Shown: positions 9,328 through 22,436 of the stretch, one piece after another
Layout: the number at the start of each line of letters is the position of its first letter
How positions within the stretch are numbered: position 1 is the first letter of the stretch
Origin: Anarhynchus alexandrinus
Taxonomy: Eukaryota; Chordata; Aves; Charadriiformes; Charadriidae
Reading direction: 5' to 3'
NCBI GenBank assembly: GCA_008711295.1
Contig: VUYV01000069.1
Coordinates: forward strand, 3,628,474 to 3,692,473
DNA: 64,000 nucleotides
Program-made: the position numbers and the translations under genes
Notes under the pieces: model-generated
Seen by the model: the letters and a program-made list of their open reading frames with translations, nothing else
Database searches by the model: none
Told to the model about the DNA's origin: nothing

Positions 9328-11495
9328 TGCATGCATCATGGCAGAAGGGTCAGGTGCTCTTTGACTTAATGTGTTACTGATCTATAAATCTGTACATACG
9401 TCTTCTTACAAGAAAAAAATAGATATGTAAGGCAACCCAGTATGACCACCATATATGTGCTCTTATGAGACAATACTTTTTAAAGTTGTCACTTCTACAT
9501 TCTCATCTGATAATATTCCCGAATCTCTTCTAATAATGTCACATGAGAAAATGGGAGAAACAAATTGTAATTCTGGAAATAAATCACAAAAATGCAGTGC
9601 CATTGTGTTTGTAGTATTGTAGATCAAAACTATTTAGGAATAGTTCATTGCTTTCATTTTTGTTTATGTTCTTCTCCCCAATTATTGTAGGCTACTGCAG
9701 TTTATTATGATAAGAAAACTCAACAAGTTGAAAGTGGTTCTTCTCTGAGCTTTCTTACAATAAATTATATGTTTTCAGAAGAAAGACAGACATGCCTGAA
9801 GATAAAGAAAGGCACGTATCTGTGCACGTTGGATAAATTGTTCAGAAATCTCCATGAACATGATATTGGTATTGTGCATACTTACAAGATTAGTGTCAAC
9901 ATGGGTTATCTATCATGTAAGTGTAAGTCAAGCAAGTTAGACCTGCCTCAGGGGTGGTTTAGTCTGTATACCCAACTATTCGGAGAAAGCTGCTGTGGAG
10001 GTTTTGGAAGAGAGGACTGAGGAGGGGTGATTTTTCCTTTGCTCCAGGCTTCCCGTTTAGTTGTACTGTCTCCATTTTTCCAGTGTGGCTTCATAAGTGC
10101 AGGTGATCAGTGTCCTATTAAGCTTTAGGATGAGTAAGACCTAAACGGAATGCCCTCCCTCCCTAGTCACTCCCCCTCCCCCAAGAGCAGTTATATGTAA
10201 CCTGTACATCAGTTACACAGTGAATGGGACATATCGGAAGTTGATGATATATTTAGTCCATGTCATCTTTTTTTTCCCTGCCAATTTCCAAGGCATAAAA
10301 TACTAAATTTTTAATGCTTTTCTGTAAATTTTATTATTTTCCTTGACCTATTTCTTTGTATAGTTGCATGTTGTTGTGATTAATTGAGTATAGATATTTT
10401 GATTAGAAAATCCCATTTTCTGAGAATTCAAGATTAATTTTAGTGGTATAGAATAGAATGTGACATTTTACAAGTACATAGCATTTGTTGAAAAACTTGT
10501 AAATTATATAGTTGGGGAAGGTTGACAGCTCAAGAAGCATTTAGAAATTCGTTATTTTCTCTGTGCCAGGTAAAAAAATGGTTGCTTCTCCCACCACGAC
10601 AGTTCTTCTCTTTGGGCCTACAAAATCCAGCCTTCATTTGTCTAAGTAGTAATGTAGATTAGCATGTAAAAATTGGCTAATGAGATCACAGTAGTATGAA
10701 GGTCTTTTCATAGGCTCATTTAACTTTGGAATGATTATAAAACATAACTACTAATTTATTTTGCATGTTCTTGTTAATTTTAATGGGATTCAGTAGTGCT
10801 CATCTGGTTATGAGCTTCGGAGTATTTCTCTGTCACAGAAATTGTCTAACTCAGTATTTGGATTCAGGAAGAATAGGAATGTTTTTTTCCTATTTGCAGT
10901 TCTGTAATTTACATAATATTCTTTAAAAATGCGTATCTTTTGTAGTCTAAATTAATGCCTTTAAGTAGTTTAAATATAACTAAAAATACGTAGTCTGACT
11001 ATTAAGTAACTTCAAACAATTTTGTTCATACTTTCAGAAGATATACATCATAGATTGTTTGTAAGTGATGTATTTTCAAATAAAATTCGGGATGTCCCGT
11101 TGACATAGTGCAACTTAAGTCTTGCTCAGAAGTCCTAATATGAATTAAGCCTTCTTTTGTTTTTAGTTGCATGGGAGAGCTATTCGACGGAAGGATGGAA
11201 GATATGGATACCAGGGAATATATATGCCTTTAAACTAATAGTCTCTCTAGCAAGTAGTTCTTGCTTTACTGAAACTGGTTGTGTCTTTGGCCCAATCCAT
11301 CTGATTCAAAACAAGTATATCTAAAGATACCTTATATAGGTGGCTCTCAACCATGTTCTAAAATATTCCTGAATGTTTCAGTGAGTAGTGCTTCATTGGA
11401 ATATTTGATACAAATAGCCACTTAAAGCAGGAATGCACAGTTTTAACCGTTTTTACTGTAGCAAAAATGTGAACATGTAGGTCTTATGTGAAATA
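9328..11495. other. unique AT-rich non-coding stretch
   Basis: No repeat or gene is recognised apart from the weak terminal-exon candidate at 11167-11238. The 83-codon frame at 9769-10020 on + has no recognisable motif. Confidence 0.5.
11167..11238 (+). other. candidate 3'-terminal coding exon
   Basis: A good acceptor (gccttcttttgtttttag, ending at 11166) is followed by 23 codons and TAA. The peptide is protein-like and basic, containing GRAIRRKDGRYGYQGIYM. No splice donor follows, so it would have to be a last exon. The AT-rich region downstream runs into a CR1 at 11496, which would then lie in the 3' UTR or beyond it. I do not recognise the peptide. The acceptor and open frame are seen; that it is an exon is inference. 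Confidence 0.25.
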
Positions 11496-11729
11496 GATTG
11501 AACATTAGGAAGAAGTTTTTCACTTTGAGGGTGGTAAGGCACTGGAACAGGTTGTCCAGAGAGGTTGTTGAGGCCCCATCACTGGAGGTGTTCAAGGCCA
11601 GGCTGGACGTGGCCTTGGGCAACCTGGTCTAGTGGGAGGTGTCCCTGCCTATGGCAGGGGTGTTGGAACTCGATGATCTTCAAGGTCCTTTCCAACCTAA
11701 ACCATTCTATGATTCTATGATTCTATGAC
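11496..11729 (+). mobile_element. CR1 LINE, 5'-truncated 3' end
   Basis: Well-preserved bird CR1 3' end. It starts gattgaacattaggaagaag, continues through ggcactggaacaggttgtcc and ggcaaggctgg-like sequence (ggccaggctggacgtggcc), then ggtcctttccaacctaaacc, and ends in three attctatg(a) octamers. Only the last part of ORF2 and the short 3' UTR are present, the usual result of incomplete reverse transcription. It appears younger than the other copies here because few substitutions are evident. Confidence 0.95.
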
Positions 11730-13090
11730 TGTTGATTTATCGAATAGTACAACCGCTTAAGAGCTGCAGTGCACTTTGGTGTGGTTATTTGCATTTTAAA
11801 AAAAGACCACATGCCACCAACAAGGCAAGATAGTGAATAAGAACATGTAGTCTGAAATCAAAATATTGTCACAGAGGTGGTGTTCAAACATGTAACAGGT
11901 AAACTTATCCCAATGATTTGTGATCTAAACGTAAAATGAGCTGAGAGATGAGTGCAACAAATAAATGAGTGAGTTAAAGGGAATAGCTTGCAGCACGTGG
12001 GCATTGTATTCATTTATTTAAGTCAAGTCTCAAAGGAATGTCTTCATCTAGGAATGAATTTGGCTTTCCTTTTGAATTAAATTATTTTTATATTCTAGTG
12101 ATTTCTGAAACAACTGTGACAATTCACATAAAGAAGAGCCAAATTCTGTTAGTTGTGCTCATCATGAATACTGCTTTATTATGTAAAAAGTCTAGTGCAG
12201 CATGAGAATCTACATATCAAATTTATTCAGTCATTGACCAATGCACTTTTTCTTTCTCAGATATTACAGAAGTTTGGTTGTTTAACTCAAATTTTAGGGA
12301 CCTGAATGAGAAGTCAAAGCCAAGTGGCATGCAGGTGACTTTCAATTCAATTGTGTTCTACTGTTCACATGGTGAGAGTGTTCCCACCTGAGTAAACAAT
12401 GCTACATTGAGCTGCCAGAATCGCTTGAACTTTCATCCACTGCAATTGTATTTAAAAAAGAAATTCTGTCAAGATGGTTTTAAGGCCTTGGTTGGCAAGT
12501 TCTGTGAATTTGATTGTAAACTTTTAAGGTTCAGATGGAATTCAGGTGGAATTATTAGATATTGAACAGTAGAAAAAATACCTCTGTAAGCACTGTCAAT
12601 ATGGGATAGGTAAACAATGACATTAAAGATCTACGTGCTCTGGTCCAAGCGATGGAACGTGTTAGCTCAGTAGGAGGAAGGGTAGAGAACTGTTTCGTGT
12701 TAAGATGGAATAACTTGAATTATTCAGGTCCACGTTTCAGGATGCAAACAAAAATCAAAACAGATCAATGTTTATAACAAAAGTAATGTTATTTTTAAGA
12801 GGCAGCTGCCTTCATCAGGTAAACCACTGGAATCTAGCCTAAATGAAACATAGGTCAAAAGATAAGTTCCTAAAGGTGAAGATTTGTGCTGGTGAAAACG
12901 AAGTTGATAGGTAAGGCCTGCCATCTGTCTGTGACATATATGTCACATCTACTATGTGCGATCCTGTCCACTTTAAATATTCCCTACTGACTTCTGAAAA
13001 ATTGTAGAAATCCTGATAATTCAAAAAGATCAAAGATAGAATTTTAATAATCAAGACTAATGAGTGTGATTGTTTTCATGTTAAGAATAA

Positions 13091-13112
13091 TGATGATAAA
13101 ATTTTATCATCA
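13091..13112. repeat. perfect 22-bp palindrome
   Basis: The arm tgatgataaaa is followed directly by its exact reverse complement with no spacer. Symmetry stops at 13090/13113. Such a site can bind a symmetric dimer or form a small cruciform; no function can be assigned. Confidence 0.9.
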
Positions 13113-14928
13113 AAAATTTCTTCTAAGAAGGCTGTATCTCACCAAAATAGGTCATGTTTTGATGTAAGATTTCATATATCATAACTATCTTTTCTTGCTT
13201 TCTGAGCTGAAGCAAAAGGTGATGTTTAATACAGTCCAAGCTAAGAAAACTGATTTTTTTGAAATTTTTTTGGCACAAAGGAATTAACCATAAGGTGTAT
13301 TTCTGTCTAGGCTTCAGGTACTCAAGAAACTTCAAATATTTAGAGGCATAGCTACACCTGCAATCTTTTAATGGGAAATTGGAGAGCAAGGTGAATGCAT
13401 CTCTCTCAATTGGTTGGACATTTCCATTCTGGATCCAGGGTGACCATATGACCATCGAGCAAAGTTCCATTGACAGATATTTTACTTTCCAACTTTTAAG
13501 AACTGCCACACACCTTCACCTCCTCATATTTGCCTTAGGATCTGTACCTGTTTTTAACATTTTCTTCTTTTTTCTCTTTGTATTAAGAGTCATAAGATTT
13601 CCTTCTCATTTCCCAGTGCTGTCCTACTGTGCAGGGGTTTCACGTAGTGTTTATTCCTCCAGCCTGTCATTCTTTGCTCTTCCTTCTTCACTTGCTCTAC
13701 TACAGAGGCTGCCAGGTAGCTTTCAGTTTTCTAGGAACTTCGACCTTCCCAGCAGGTTTTGTTACACTCTACAAACAAAGGAAGAAGTTAGAACTGCAGC
13801 TCTTTTAAATGTCCAAACATCTTGTAACAAAGTGTGTATTAATAATGCCAGTTGGAACACAGATTTTTTTTTAAACGGTGGGAAAGCAGTCTTTTCTTTA
13901 TAAAATTCTACATTCATTTTACTCTTCAGTGTGCTTCTGTCTGACCTTGTCAGCAAGGGAGAATTGCCAAGAGGCACCGTCGAGAGGCTGGTAGGATCAA
14001 CTTCAGAAGTAGCAGGGTTTCAGGCATTAAGGCTATGTCTATATTAGTAAATTAAACAATACTTGGAAATATTTCCAGGTCTCTGCCACAGTTCTGGTCT
14101 TTGCAAACTAACATTGTTCCAGAAAATTCCCAGACATTTATTCGACCACGTCCATTAGACAGTTTGCATGCAGCCCCTCTGTTTTGGAGAGTATGGGACT
14201 ATACTAGCATAGATGTAGGATTATCTGTGCCAGTTGATTTCGGCAAAGAGAAATGTGCTCAGGAGTAAATGTAATATAATTATACCTTCTACAGACCTGC
14301 ATGTCCTTTATTTTTTGTGTCTTGTCCAACCATCTCCCTTCAATGCCGTCTTGCAGTCTCAGCTTCAAAGCTGTTTTTTTTTCTTTCTGCTTGTCCTTTT
14401 GTCCTTCCTAAAATGCAGATAGATTTAAATATCATTGGCATGCTGTCTCCCAGCTTTTGTTCCTTCCTTTACATGACCCTGTGAACTTATTGGTAGTGAT
14501 ACTGTGTGCAGTTCTCTGTCTGGAACAAACTACTTCAGGGAAACCTCCCCCGTGTTTGCCTTTAGGTACTTTAATAATAAAAATAGAATATAAAAAAAAA
14601 TAAGACTAGACTTTGAGTGATGCCTTATCTGTCCCTCTACTGCAAGGCAGAAACTTTATGAACAATTATATTTCTTTGTGGACTACACTTAAGCTGACTA
14701 TTTGTTAAGAGAATCTTTCTCTTTCAGCTTGCTTGGTCTTTCAACGAGAATGTTTATGTCAAAATAGAAAAACTAAAAATTATATCTCCTTCCTTTTTCT
14801 TTCAGAATACTTACAAATCAGCTTATGCACATCTGGAACTAATTAGAGGTTGTGATAAAGCCAAATTCTATTTTTCTTTCATTAAATGATGTCTAAATAG
14901 CTGTCAACGCTTCTCTTTGTCTTGTCAG

Positions 14929-15012
14929 GATGGTGGTACTGGAATTGATTTTGGACATCACTTCAGTTCAAGGTTGAAGTTAAAAGGTCTTTTTGAGGCT
15001 TAGAAGAAGCAG
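14929..15012 (+). other. candidate exon, 84 nt, strong splice sites
   Basis: The acceptor cttctctttgtcttgtcag (ending at 14928) and the donor gtgagt (15013-15018) are both strong. All three frames are closed inside the segment. The longest open one starts at the acceptor, contains DGGTGIDFGHHF and stops at 15001. An internal coding exon is therefore excluded; a non-coding RNA exon or a stop-containing terminal or alternative exon remains possible. No partner exon was found. Confidence 0.2.
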
Positions 15013-15417
15013 GTGAGTCCTGAGTATTATTTTTTGCAACTTTCTTTTGTTCTGGAATTGCTGTTCTTGCTGACCAATCCATACTCTGACCGTCTCTGCT
15101 TCCTCTGACTCACTGAGATGTATGACTGCTTGTATTCTGACTAGATAGCAGAAAATATTTAAGTCGTGCAGGTTTTCCCTACGTGCTTTTTCAGTGCCTG
15201 CCACAAAAATAAGTGAAAACATGGTTCTCTCACCAAGGTCTCTGGAACTCTGGAGTTAAGTTTCACTGTATCGTTTCATTACATCAGCTGCATTAGGAGT
15301 ATGATAATTAAGCTAATTTGGTTAGAAGATTCTTTTGGAATATATTTGTATCAATATATTTTGTAATAAATTAAAATTTTAAAAGGCAAGATTAAATAGC
15401 AATGAATCCCTGAGTTC

Positions 15418-15479
15418 GGATATTCCTGGTTTTCTGAAACTGGGATGAGCTCTATTCCATTGGTAACCAGGAATATTCC
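15418..15479. repeat. imperfect hairpin, 14-bp arms
   Basis: The left arm ggatattcctggtt (15418-15431) pairs with aaccaggaatattcc (15465-15479), with a single bulged base and a 33-nt loop. Eleven pairs next to the loop are perfect. About 30 bases downstream is gagttcaaatctc, which resembles a tRNA T-arm/B-box, so the unit may be part of an old SINE; this is a guess. Confidence 0.6.
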
Positions 15480-18400
15480 ATGATGTCAGGGACCATGAGT
15501 TCAAATCTCGTTTGAATTGCTTTGTGCCTTAACAGTCTGAACCTGCCTGTGAAGAAACACTGTTAGTGCGTATAGTACCACCCTGGCAATTGGCATGCCC
15601 GCACGGAATACCTTGCTTTGCTCCAGACTTTCACAGCTATCTCGAGTGAATCATACACAACTGGATATCAGGTTTTTTAACTTGGAGAGATCTGGAAAAG
15701 GGCATTCTGAAGGAATTAGTGTCAGATGAGAGCTTAGCAAGCCCCTCGCATCTAGTACAGATTTTTTGTACTTGCTATTGCAAGAAAGAATTAATTTACA
15801 TGTTGAGTGTTGCCATTGTTCACATTTTGCTTTTCCTAGAGGGGTAGAAAATTTCTGGAGAATATTTCCAGAATTTTTCAAATTCAAAATTTTAGGTAGT
15901 ATTTTAATGTGTAAACTGCGAAGTATGCTCAACTGGTGCCTGATTCTAAAACTTATAGATGCAAGTTTCAACAGGGTATGACAAACTAACTCACCATAAT
16001 AGGAACCAGGTGCAATTGCTTCCATGTGCACCATTGTTTCCAAAGTAAATATGTATTGTTTCCCTATATGCCATGTACAATAACTGCTAAGGCATTTTGA
16101 AATATTCAAATATACCTATATACTCCATTATATTAATATATCCCTCTTCATGGATTGATGGCTCAGAAGGGCAAGAAAAAGAAGGAGTTCCAGAGGAGTT
16201 AATAACGGTGAGAGTAATTAGTGCTGAAACTATGTTTATAACAAGTTTTTCTAAAGTTTCACCCTCTGGGAGGAAGCACAGACCTTTTTAACCTAATTCA
16301 AAGCAGTGCAAAACAAGACCGACTGTCCTGGTATGTGTTTCACTGTGACTGTCTTTACCCACTGGGTATTAAGAAAGGAAAATTCTTTTCTTCCGATTTA
16401 ACTTCACCTTCACCTTCTTCCAAGCACTCGCCTGAAGGGTACAGTATGAATGTGGTGAAACCATAAAAAGAAGAAAAGATACAATATTGGCTTTAGCAAC
16501 GTTGTAAATCAAAGGATATACAGCACTATACAGGAAAACTGTAGACATTACAGGCATCACATATAAGTTTGTGTATGGCTGTATGTTAATACGTAGTAAT
16601 GTATTTGCAAAAGAGTGTTTTTTCTTACGTTGCCCAATGGAGAAAACAGTAAAAAGGGTCAGATTCTTTGCTTTCTAGGTAGCAATGGAAATATGACTGA
16701 TTTCTAGCACATATTTGTACACATATATCTGAACAGCGTAACTTGTCTGTAGTAATACTAAATAGTTTCTTCACAGGCAGCGTCAATGTTTTGTGGAACT
16801 GTTTGGTTTGATAGAAACTGTGTAGTAATTGCGTAGTAATTGTGTAGTAATTGAAATCTGGTGAGCCAATAAGAGATTTTTAATTTTTAAAGGATTTTTT
16901 TTTTCTGGAAATTTACTATGTTCTGTACCAAATAATGTCAGAAATGCAGTAATACTGACTTGTGCATCTATAATAGTTTGGCAGTATCATTTTATTGAAT
17001 TCCAGCATGTCTGGAACTTAAGGCATATGGAGGAAAGTAACTGTTATTCTGTTTCCTCCATCATTTTGTTCCATAACTTTAAGTTAAATACAATCTATAA
17101 AAATGCTTTCTGTAAGGAAAGCCAAAAATCTTTTTGGCCTTTTTAGCACTGGTCTCTATTTCTTGCAGTATGTGACAGTGGAGAGGGAATGTTTTTGTAG
17201 TCCATGAGGAAATAGTAGTAAATTCTGAAAGCTAGTTCTTCAGTATGTCATTTAGTGTTGATAGTTTTTTATAGCAGGACATGGTGTGTTTGCACTGATT
17301 GAAAACTGGGATTCAGTCATAAAAGTAGTGATAGAAACACATAAAAATAAAATTGCATTCATGAGTACATTTTTAATTAACAGAGAGAAAAATTCTGTTT
17401 GCTTCCTATACTGTCTTTCAATAGACCATTTAACTGTTTAGGAGTTAGTTTTAGAAAACTGAGTTAGAGTTGGAAAAACTGAAACCAAGACAAAAATCCA
17501 TACTGGAAAAATGTGAAAGCAGAGAAAAAATGTTCCATTTTTGGACTGATGGCTTAAATGGACACTTTTGGGACTATTAGTGGTACAGTTACATCTGGAT
17601 TTTCTGAGTTAATTAGGCTTTGAAAAAAAAGCTAAGGAAATTTTCTAAATGTGTATATTTTCTGTGTTAGTGAACTGAATTGTAGTTGTGGCATTAATTG
17701 TTGTCTTCTGTCCTGTATTGGCAATTTGTGGAAGAGGACACATTGTGCTCATTCCTATTTCTTCCTCGTATTGCAGAACTTCAAAGAGCATGACTCTTGT
17801 ACATGTATTGCACATGTATGCATTTCGTGTAGCTACCAAATATTCAGTCTCTCTCTCTCTGGTTATTTTGCATAGGACAAACATAATAATATTGTTAGAT
17901 TAGTACAAAAGTGCATCTCATATAGTTACCTTGCAGCTGAACTGGAACTCTCTCAAGAGTTGTGTAAGGAGTCGTTGCTGGTGATCATGTTGATGACCGA
18001 TGTGTGAAACATTTGAAGTACAAGTCATTCCATCAACTCGATAATGGATTTGCGTTACCTTTGTCCACAAAGAAGGCTAACCCTTCCACATGTCTGGTCA
18101 GGAGGCAAATAAGTTTTGATACTGCTGTAGGGGAAGGGGAGGAGTATACACAGCATAATGCTGAAAGGAAAAGATAGTATCTGCTTTCCAAGAAGTAAGT
18201 GGATGGGGATTGATGGGCTTCGGCTTCAATCTGATTTCCACCAGGAAGAGTCTGAAACATAAACAGTACTTTACATTGTAATGGAATTGTATTATAACAG
18301 AGACACTGTTTATTGTAGAATTTTGAATTATCTTTCCAGGGTGATTGTGAATAGCTGAAAATTACTGATTTGAGGGAACCTGGAGGCAAATTTTGTGAAA

Positions 18401-21400
18401 AAGTAGTTTACATTGATAGAATCGAATTTGTGGCCTGGAACTATGAGGTAGTAAATTTTTGCAGTGATTATACGAGGTATCAAACTATGGTTTTAAACTG
18501 ACCAGCTTTTCGATTCAGCTGAATATTAAGTACAGTCTTAATGGTATGATTTGCTCGGAAGAGCACTGTTACAATAATCTGCTTTTTACAGCCCATATCA
18601 AATATGAACTTGCATCACTTATTACAAAGTTTGTGCTTTGGGTGATATTTTCACGGCACCTAGGACTGATGCCCCACATTTCTTGGAATTCCTCTTTAAT
18701 GATACCGTCTTCAGAAATGAGTTATTGCTCAACACACTGATTGTTTTGTGGTTTCTAGCATAGAAATTTTTAAGGAAAAGCTATTTGAAATCTTATGTTT
18801 TTTTCAAGTAATTGTATGAAATGAGGAGGGATGGTGTGCATCTTAATAATTTTATGATTCTTTTTTCTGTGTGACGTGAATGAAAGAGGTGAGAACTCTT
18901 AATTTTTAACTGAATACAGGTTTCTGAATGTGGCCTGCTTGAGAACAGAGGACCATTACCGTAGTTGTCATGTAAAATAAAGTTGGAGTCTGAAGCTCCC
19001 TTTTAGCTGTCAGCTTTATTAAGGAGCTACTGGTGTGTTGAACTAGGCACACGCATTATATAAGCAGTGTATGGTAGTGTCTAGGGAGAACTTTCTCTCT
19101 CTTCACCGCTGCTTTATTAGGTCTCGCTCACTCATTCACTGTTGCCCTGTCTTACTCCAGCTTTCTGGCTGCAGCTCACAGCACAGTAGGTCTAATGTAG
19201 ATTGACGCCTTTGCCAGAGGACTGATTGAAACTTGTGTCTCATAGTTGCTAATGCTCACTCAACCATTTTATTGAAGATAAAGTAAATAAAATAGATTGC
19301 CATATGAGAATTCTCTGAAATCAAATGGAATAATTTGACAGGTTTAAGCCCATGAAAAAGCTGAAGCTTTGAAACAGATGGGAATACTTTTTATGCACAA
19401 TATACCAGGAAAAGGTGTCTGCTGGCTTGATGTTAAACTGTTAATGGCTTTTACCAAAACTATAATTGTTGAAAATATTATCATCATTTCCAATGGAATT
19501 TCCAGTGGTGTTTAAATTGTTACTTCTCTCAAACAGAGGGAATTTTTTTAGTTTAGAAGTAATGGATATGCTGATTTTATTTTCTTATTGCTTCTGATTC
19601 TTTAAGACACTGGTGATGAATAACCATAAATTTAAAATTTAATTTAAAAAAAAGTGTGGTATTATTTGTAGAGTACGCTGCAAAATCTTCGAGATTAACT
19701 GAGGGTGAGTTTATTGTTTGAGAAAAATGTGAAGTAATGTGAAATAGATTGTTACTTTTATAGGTTTTTAATAATCACTTAAGTGACATAATTTTGAATA
19801 TTAAAAGTAAAGTAGCTAAAATAAGCCCTGACATTTCTAAAAGTATGTGTGATACAGTACACGGAAAAGATGAACTGCTACAGCTCTTGTGACAAACTCT
19901 GAATAATGGTCAACGAACCTCAAATTTTCTTCACAGCACTTCTATTGTATAAAGAATTGCTGGAGATGAGCAGTGTAGTATGTCTGTGTTACTTTTAGAA
20001 ATAAGATAATACAGAATAATAAGTGAGTTAAGATGCAACAGATAATATATCTCTCTTATTCTTTTGTCTGGATAACAATGAGTATTGGTCTCTTTAGTCA
20101 CACTAGTGGGTTCCTTCTTACTAGTTGGACCACTTCTTCAAGAAAGCAAGATACCTGTGTTTTAGTTTAGTACAATACATTATGTCAAACTCCAAATAAA
20201 GGAAATAAATATACAATAAGTTAAAAATAGATGAACAAAGTTTGCAGATACAGGCTCCGTTTTCCACCATGAAAACACAGTAATTTAAATAAAAGATATA
20301 TTAATTTTGCTCTTTTCTTTATGTTTAAACAAAATCTGCTCTTTTTGGTGTCAAATATCAATTGTATTTTATTTTTTAAAGTTAAGAAATTTATTATAAC
20401 AGATTGTGCCATTGGTACATAGGATGCTTGTGATTTCACGAATGTTGGGTTTGAAATAAATTATGAATGAGCTATTTGAAAATGACTTGCAGGAGTGAGT
20501 TGACAGACTGGAAAAACATAGTAAAGGTGGATTTCCAGATTAACTGTTAGGCAGCATACACGGCTAGTTGTGCTGATGGGTGCATTCGCAGGGACAGTGG
20601 TGGTGAAAATCATATTTCCAATATGATTGTGAACAAATCTAAGAAATGTGAATTATATTCTAATTTTTTCCCACCCTGGTCATATTTAGGCGGGAAAATT
20701 TAACTCTATTGTACTTAAAATGCAGAGCACTGACACCAACTGTGCTCTGGAGAGGTCTTTTTTCTGTTGTTGCCGTGCTGACAACTGTGTGTGTCTGGCC
20801 AAACTCTTAATGCTCTCACAGCAGTTCCAGACTTAAAATTTCAACCCTTAAGAAGCAAAATTTAGTGACCTTAAAGCCACAAGACAGGGCTTCCCATCCT
20901 CCTGAGGGAAGTCTCTTCTCATTCGTTCTATGGTGCTCTTTCTGTTCATGCAATAGAATAAAAGGGTCATCAAAAGCTTTGTCTTTCTGTGGGAGGGACT
21001 AGAGGAAGACAAAACTCTGCCACAAATCCCTGTTTTAACCTCGTTTTCCTCTTCTGCTTTCTATGAAATGAAGCTCTTAGAAAGCATTGTCTTTCAGAGG
21101 AGGCAACAGAGAACATTAGTTTAATTAGATTTTAATTATATACATAGAGTTGCCTTGTTCTTTTCCCTGGTAGGAGATCCAAGACCATGAACCACTTCTC
21201 ATTTCTGTGTTGTGAACTCTTTTCTATCTGTCATAGGTTTTTGTAGTTAAATTGGAAAGCCATTGAGCATTACCACTGTTTTTGGAAGAAAATGCTGAGA
21301 CCTGTGAGTGCTCCAACATAGATGGACTTAGACAGAATAAAAGCTAATTTTATCAAGAGCAATAGAAACCTCAACAGTAGTTTACTCTGGATGTCTATAA

Positions 21401-22348
21401 AACTTAAGGAAACCAAATGTGGTTTCCTGTATTTCTCAGAACAACTTACTTGTGCTGTTTTTTCAGCATGGTCTCTTATTTGAGCATATCTGAAGTAATT
21501 CTGAAAGGCTGATTTTCATGTTATTGTTTCCTGTGTTTTCCAGTAACACAGTAAAATAAATTTTCTGGGTTTTTTTAGGATACTTTCAAAGTTACCTTAT
21601 CCAGTAATTAATCCATAATAAATTTGATGAACAAGCTATTTAAAATTCTTATTTTTTTAAAAAAATAAATGTAGGCAATAAAGCAAGCCATTCAGTACAA
21701 GTAACTGCATATGGAAGAAATAACAGCAGATCTAATTCCTGAAAATAAATGGGATCTTGAAAATGGAATAGATGTTTATTTGATTGCTTTGAGAGTTAAC
21801 CTCCCTAAAAAGCTGATTTTAAATGACTTTTGTATTTGTAAGTGGAGCTTGTTAACTGTCTTGGGGAGTGATTTCTTCTCTGCTCTGGAAAATGCATTAT
21901 GGTATCTAGCAAAGAAAGAGGTAATGATTTTTTTTGATGTGGGCACTGTCATCTAGGAAATGGACAAGGATCACTGTCCCTTAGGAACTGGGTCTCAGAA
22001 TTTTTAATGTAGTCTGTAAAATGGCTATTTAGTGGTAATTGTTGTCAGTCACAGCCTACAGGAGATAGGTTTTTACTGGTGATTTGACGGGGAAAACCAT
22101 GCTTAACTGCATCAGACTTTTTTAAAAATTCAAATATTGAAAGTTTAATGGTTGAAGGAACTTTTACTGTTTTTTTCTGAGTCTTCTACAGAAGCATAAT
22201 AGGTCATGTTTTGGTTCATATGGTGGTTCTGGTCCTATATCCAAACATGGCTATAGAGTACCTATATGAAGATTCAGTAAATTATGACAGATCCAGTGAG
22301 GGTTTTGTGAAAGAAAATACCGGACACGTAATCTTGGGCTGCAAAGCT
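15480..22348. other. unique AT-rich non-coding stretch
   Basis: No gene or repeat family is recognised except the 11-bp tandem triplet at 16820-16853. The open frames here (for example 15651-16109 minus, 18033-18389 minus, 21711-21956 plus) lack recognisable domains. Confidence 0.5.
16820..16853 (+). repeat. 11-bp unit, three tandem copies
   Basis: Three consecutive copies of (t/c)gtagtaattg, the middle one with c for t. Seen directly; the gain is small and probably came from replication slippage. Confidence 0.85.
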
Positions 22349-22392
22349 ACAACTGCTTGCTATTGTTTAAACAATATATAGTGCCTTCTCAT
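22349..22392 (+). repeat. 44-bp tandem duplication, copy 1, with palindrome
   Basis: It starts acaactgcttgctattg and ends gtgccttctcat. It contains tattgtttaaacaata (22361-22376), a perfect 16-bp palindrome. Copy 2 follows directly with very few changes. Confidence 0.9.
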
Positions 22393-22436
22393 ACAACTGC
22401 TTGCTGTCGTTTAAACAATATATAGTGCCTTCTCTA
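22393..22436 (+). repeat. 44-bp tandem duplication, copy 2
   Basis: It differs from copy 1 by two substitutions inside the palindrome's left arm (tgtcg for tattg), which break the symmetry, and at the last bases. No N lies at the junction, so unlike the duplications at 7 kb and 51 kb there is no direct sign of an assembly fault. Confidence 0.9.

Larger units (their letters stand above)
11730..15417. other. unique AT-rich non-coding stretch
   Basis: No repeat family is recognised. It contains the perfect palindrome at 13091-13112 and the weak exon candidate at 14929-15012. The 174-codon frame at 13379-13903 (+) and the 128-codon frame at 13123-13509 (-) overlap on opposite strands and show no domain or splice pattern; I regard both as chance. 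Confidence 0.5.

Noticed and set aside
13379..13903. 174-codon plus-strand frame
   Set aside because: Mostly hydrophobic and serine-rich residues from T/C-rich DNA, overlapped by a 128-codon frame on the other strand, with no domain, splice or promoter context.
20689..20700. E2F-like site ggcgggaaaa
   Set aside because: A single short motif with no promoter, CpG island or gene nearby; expected by chance.
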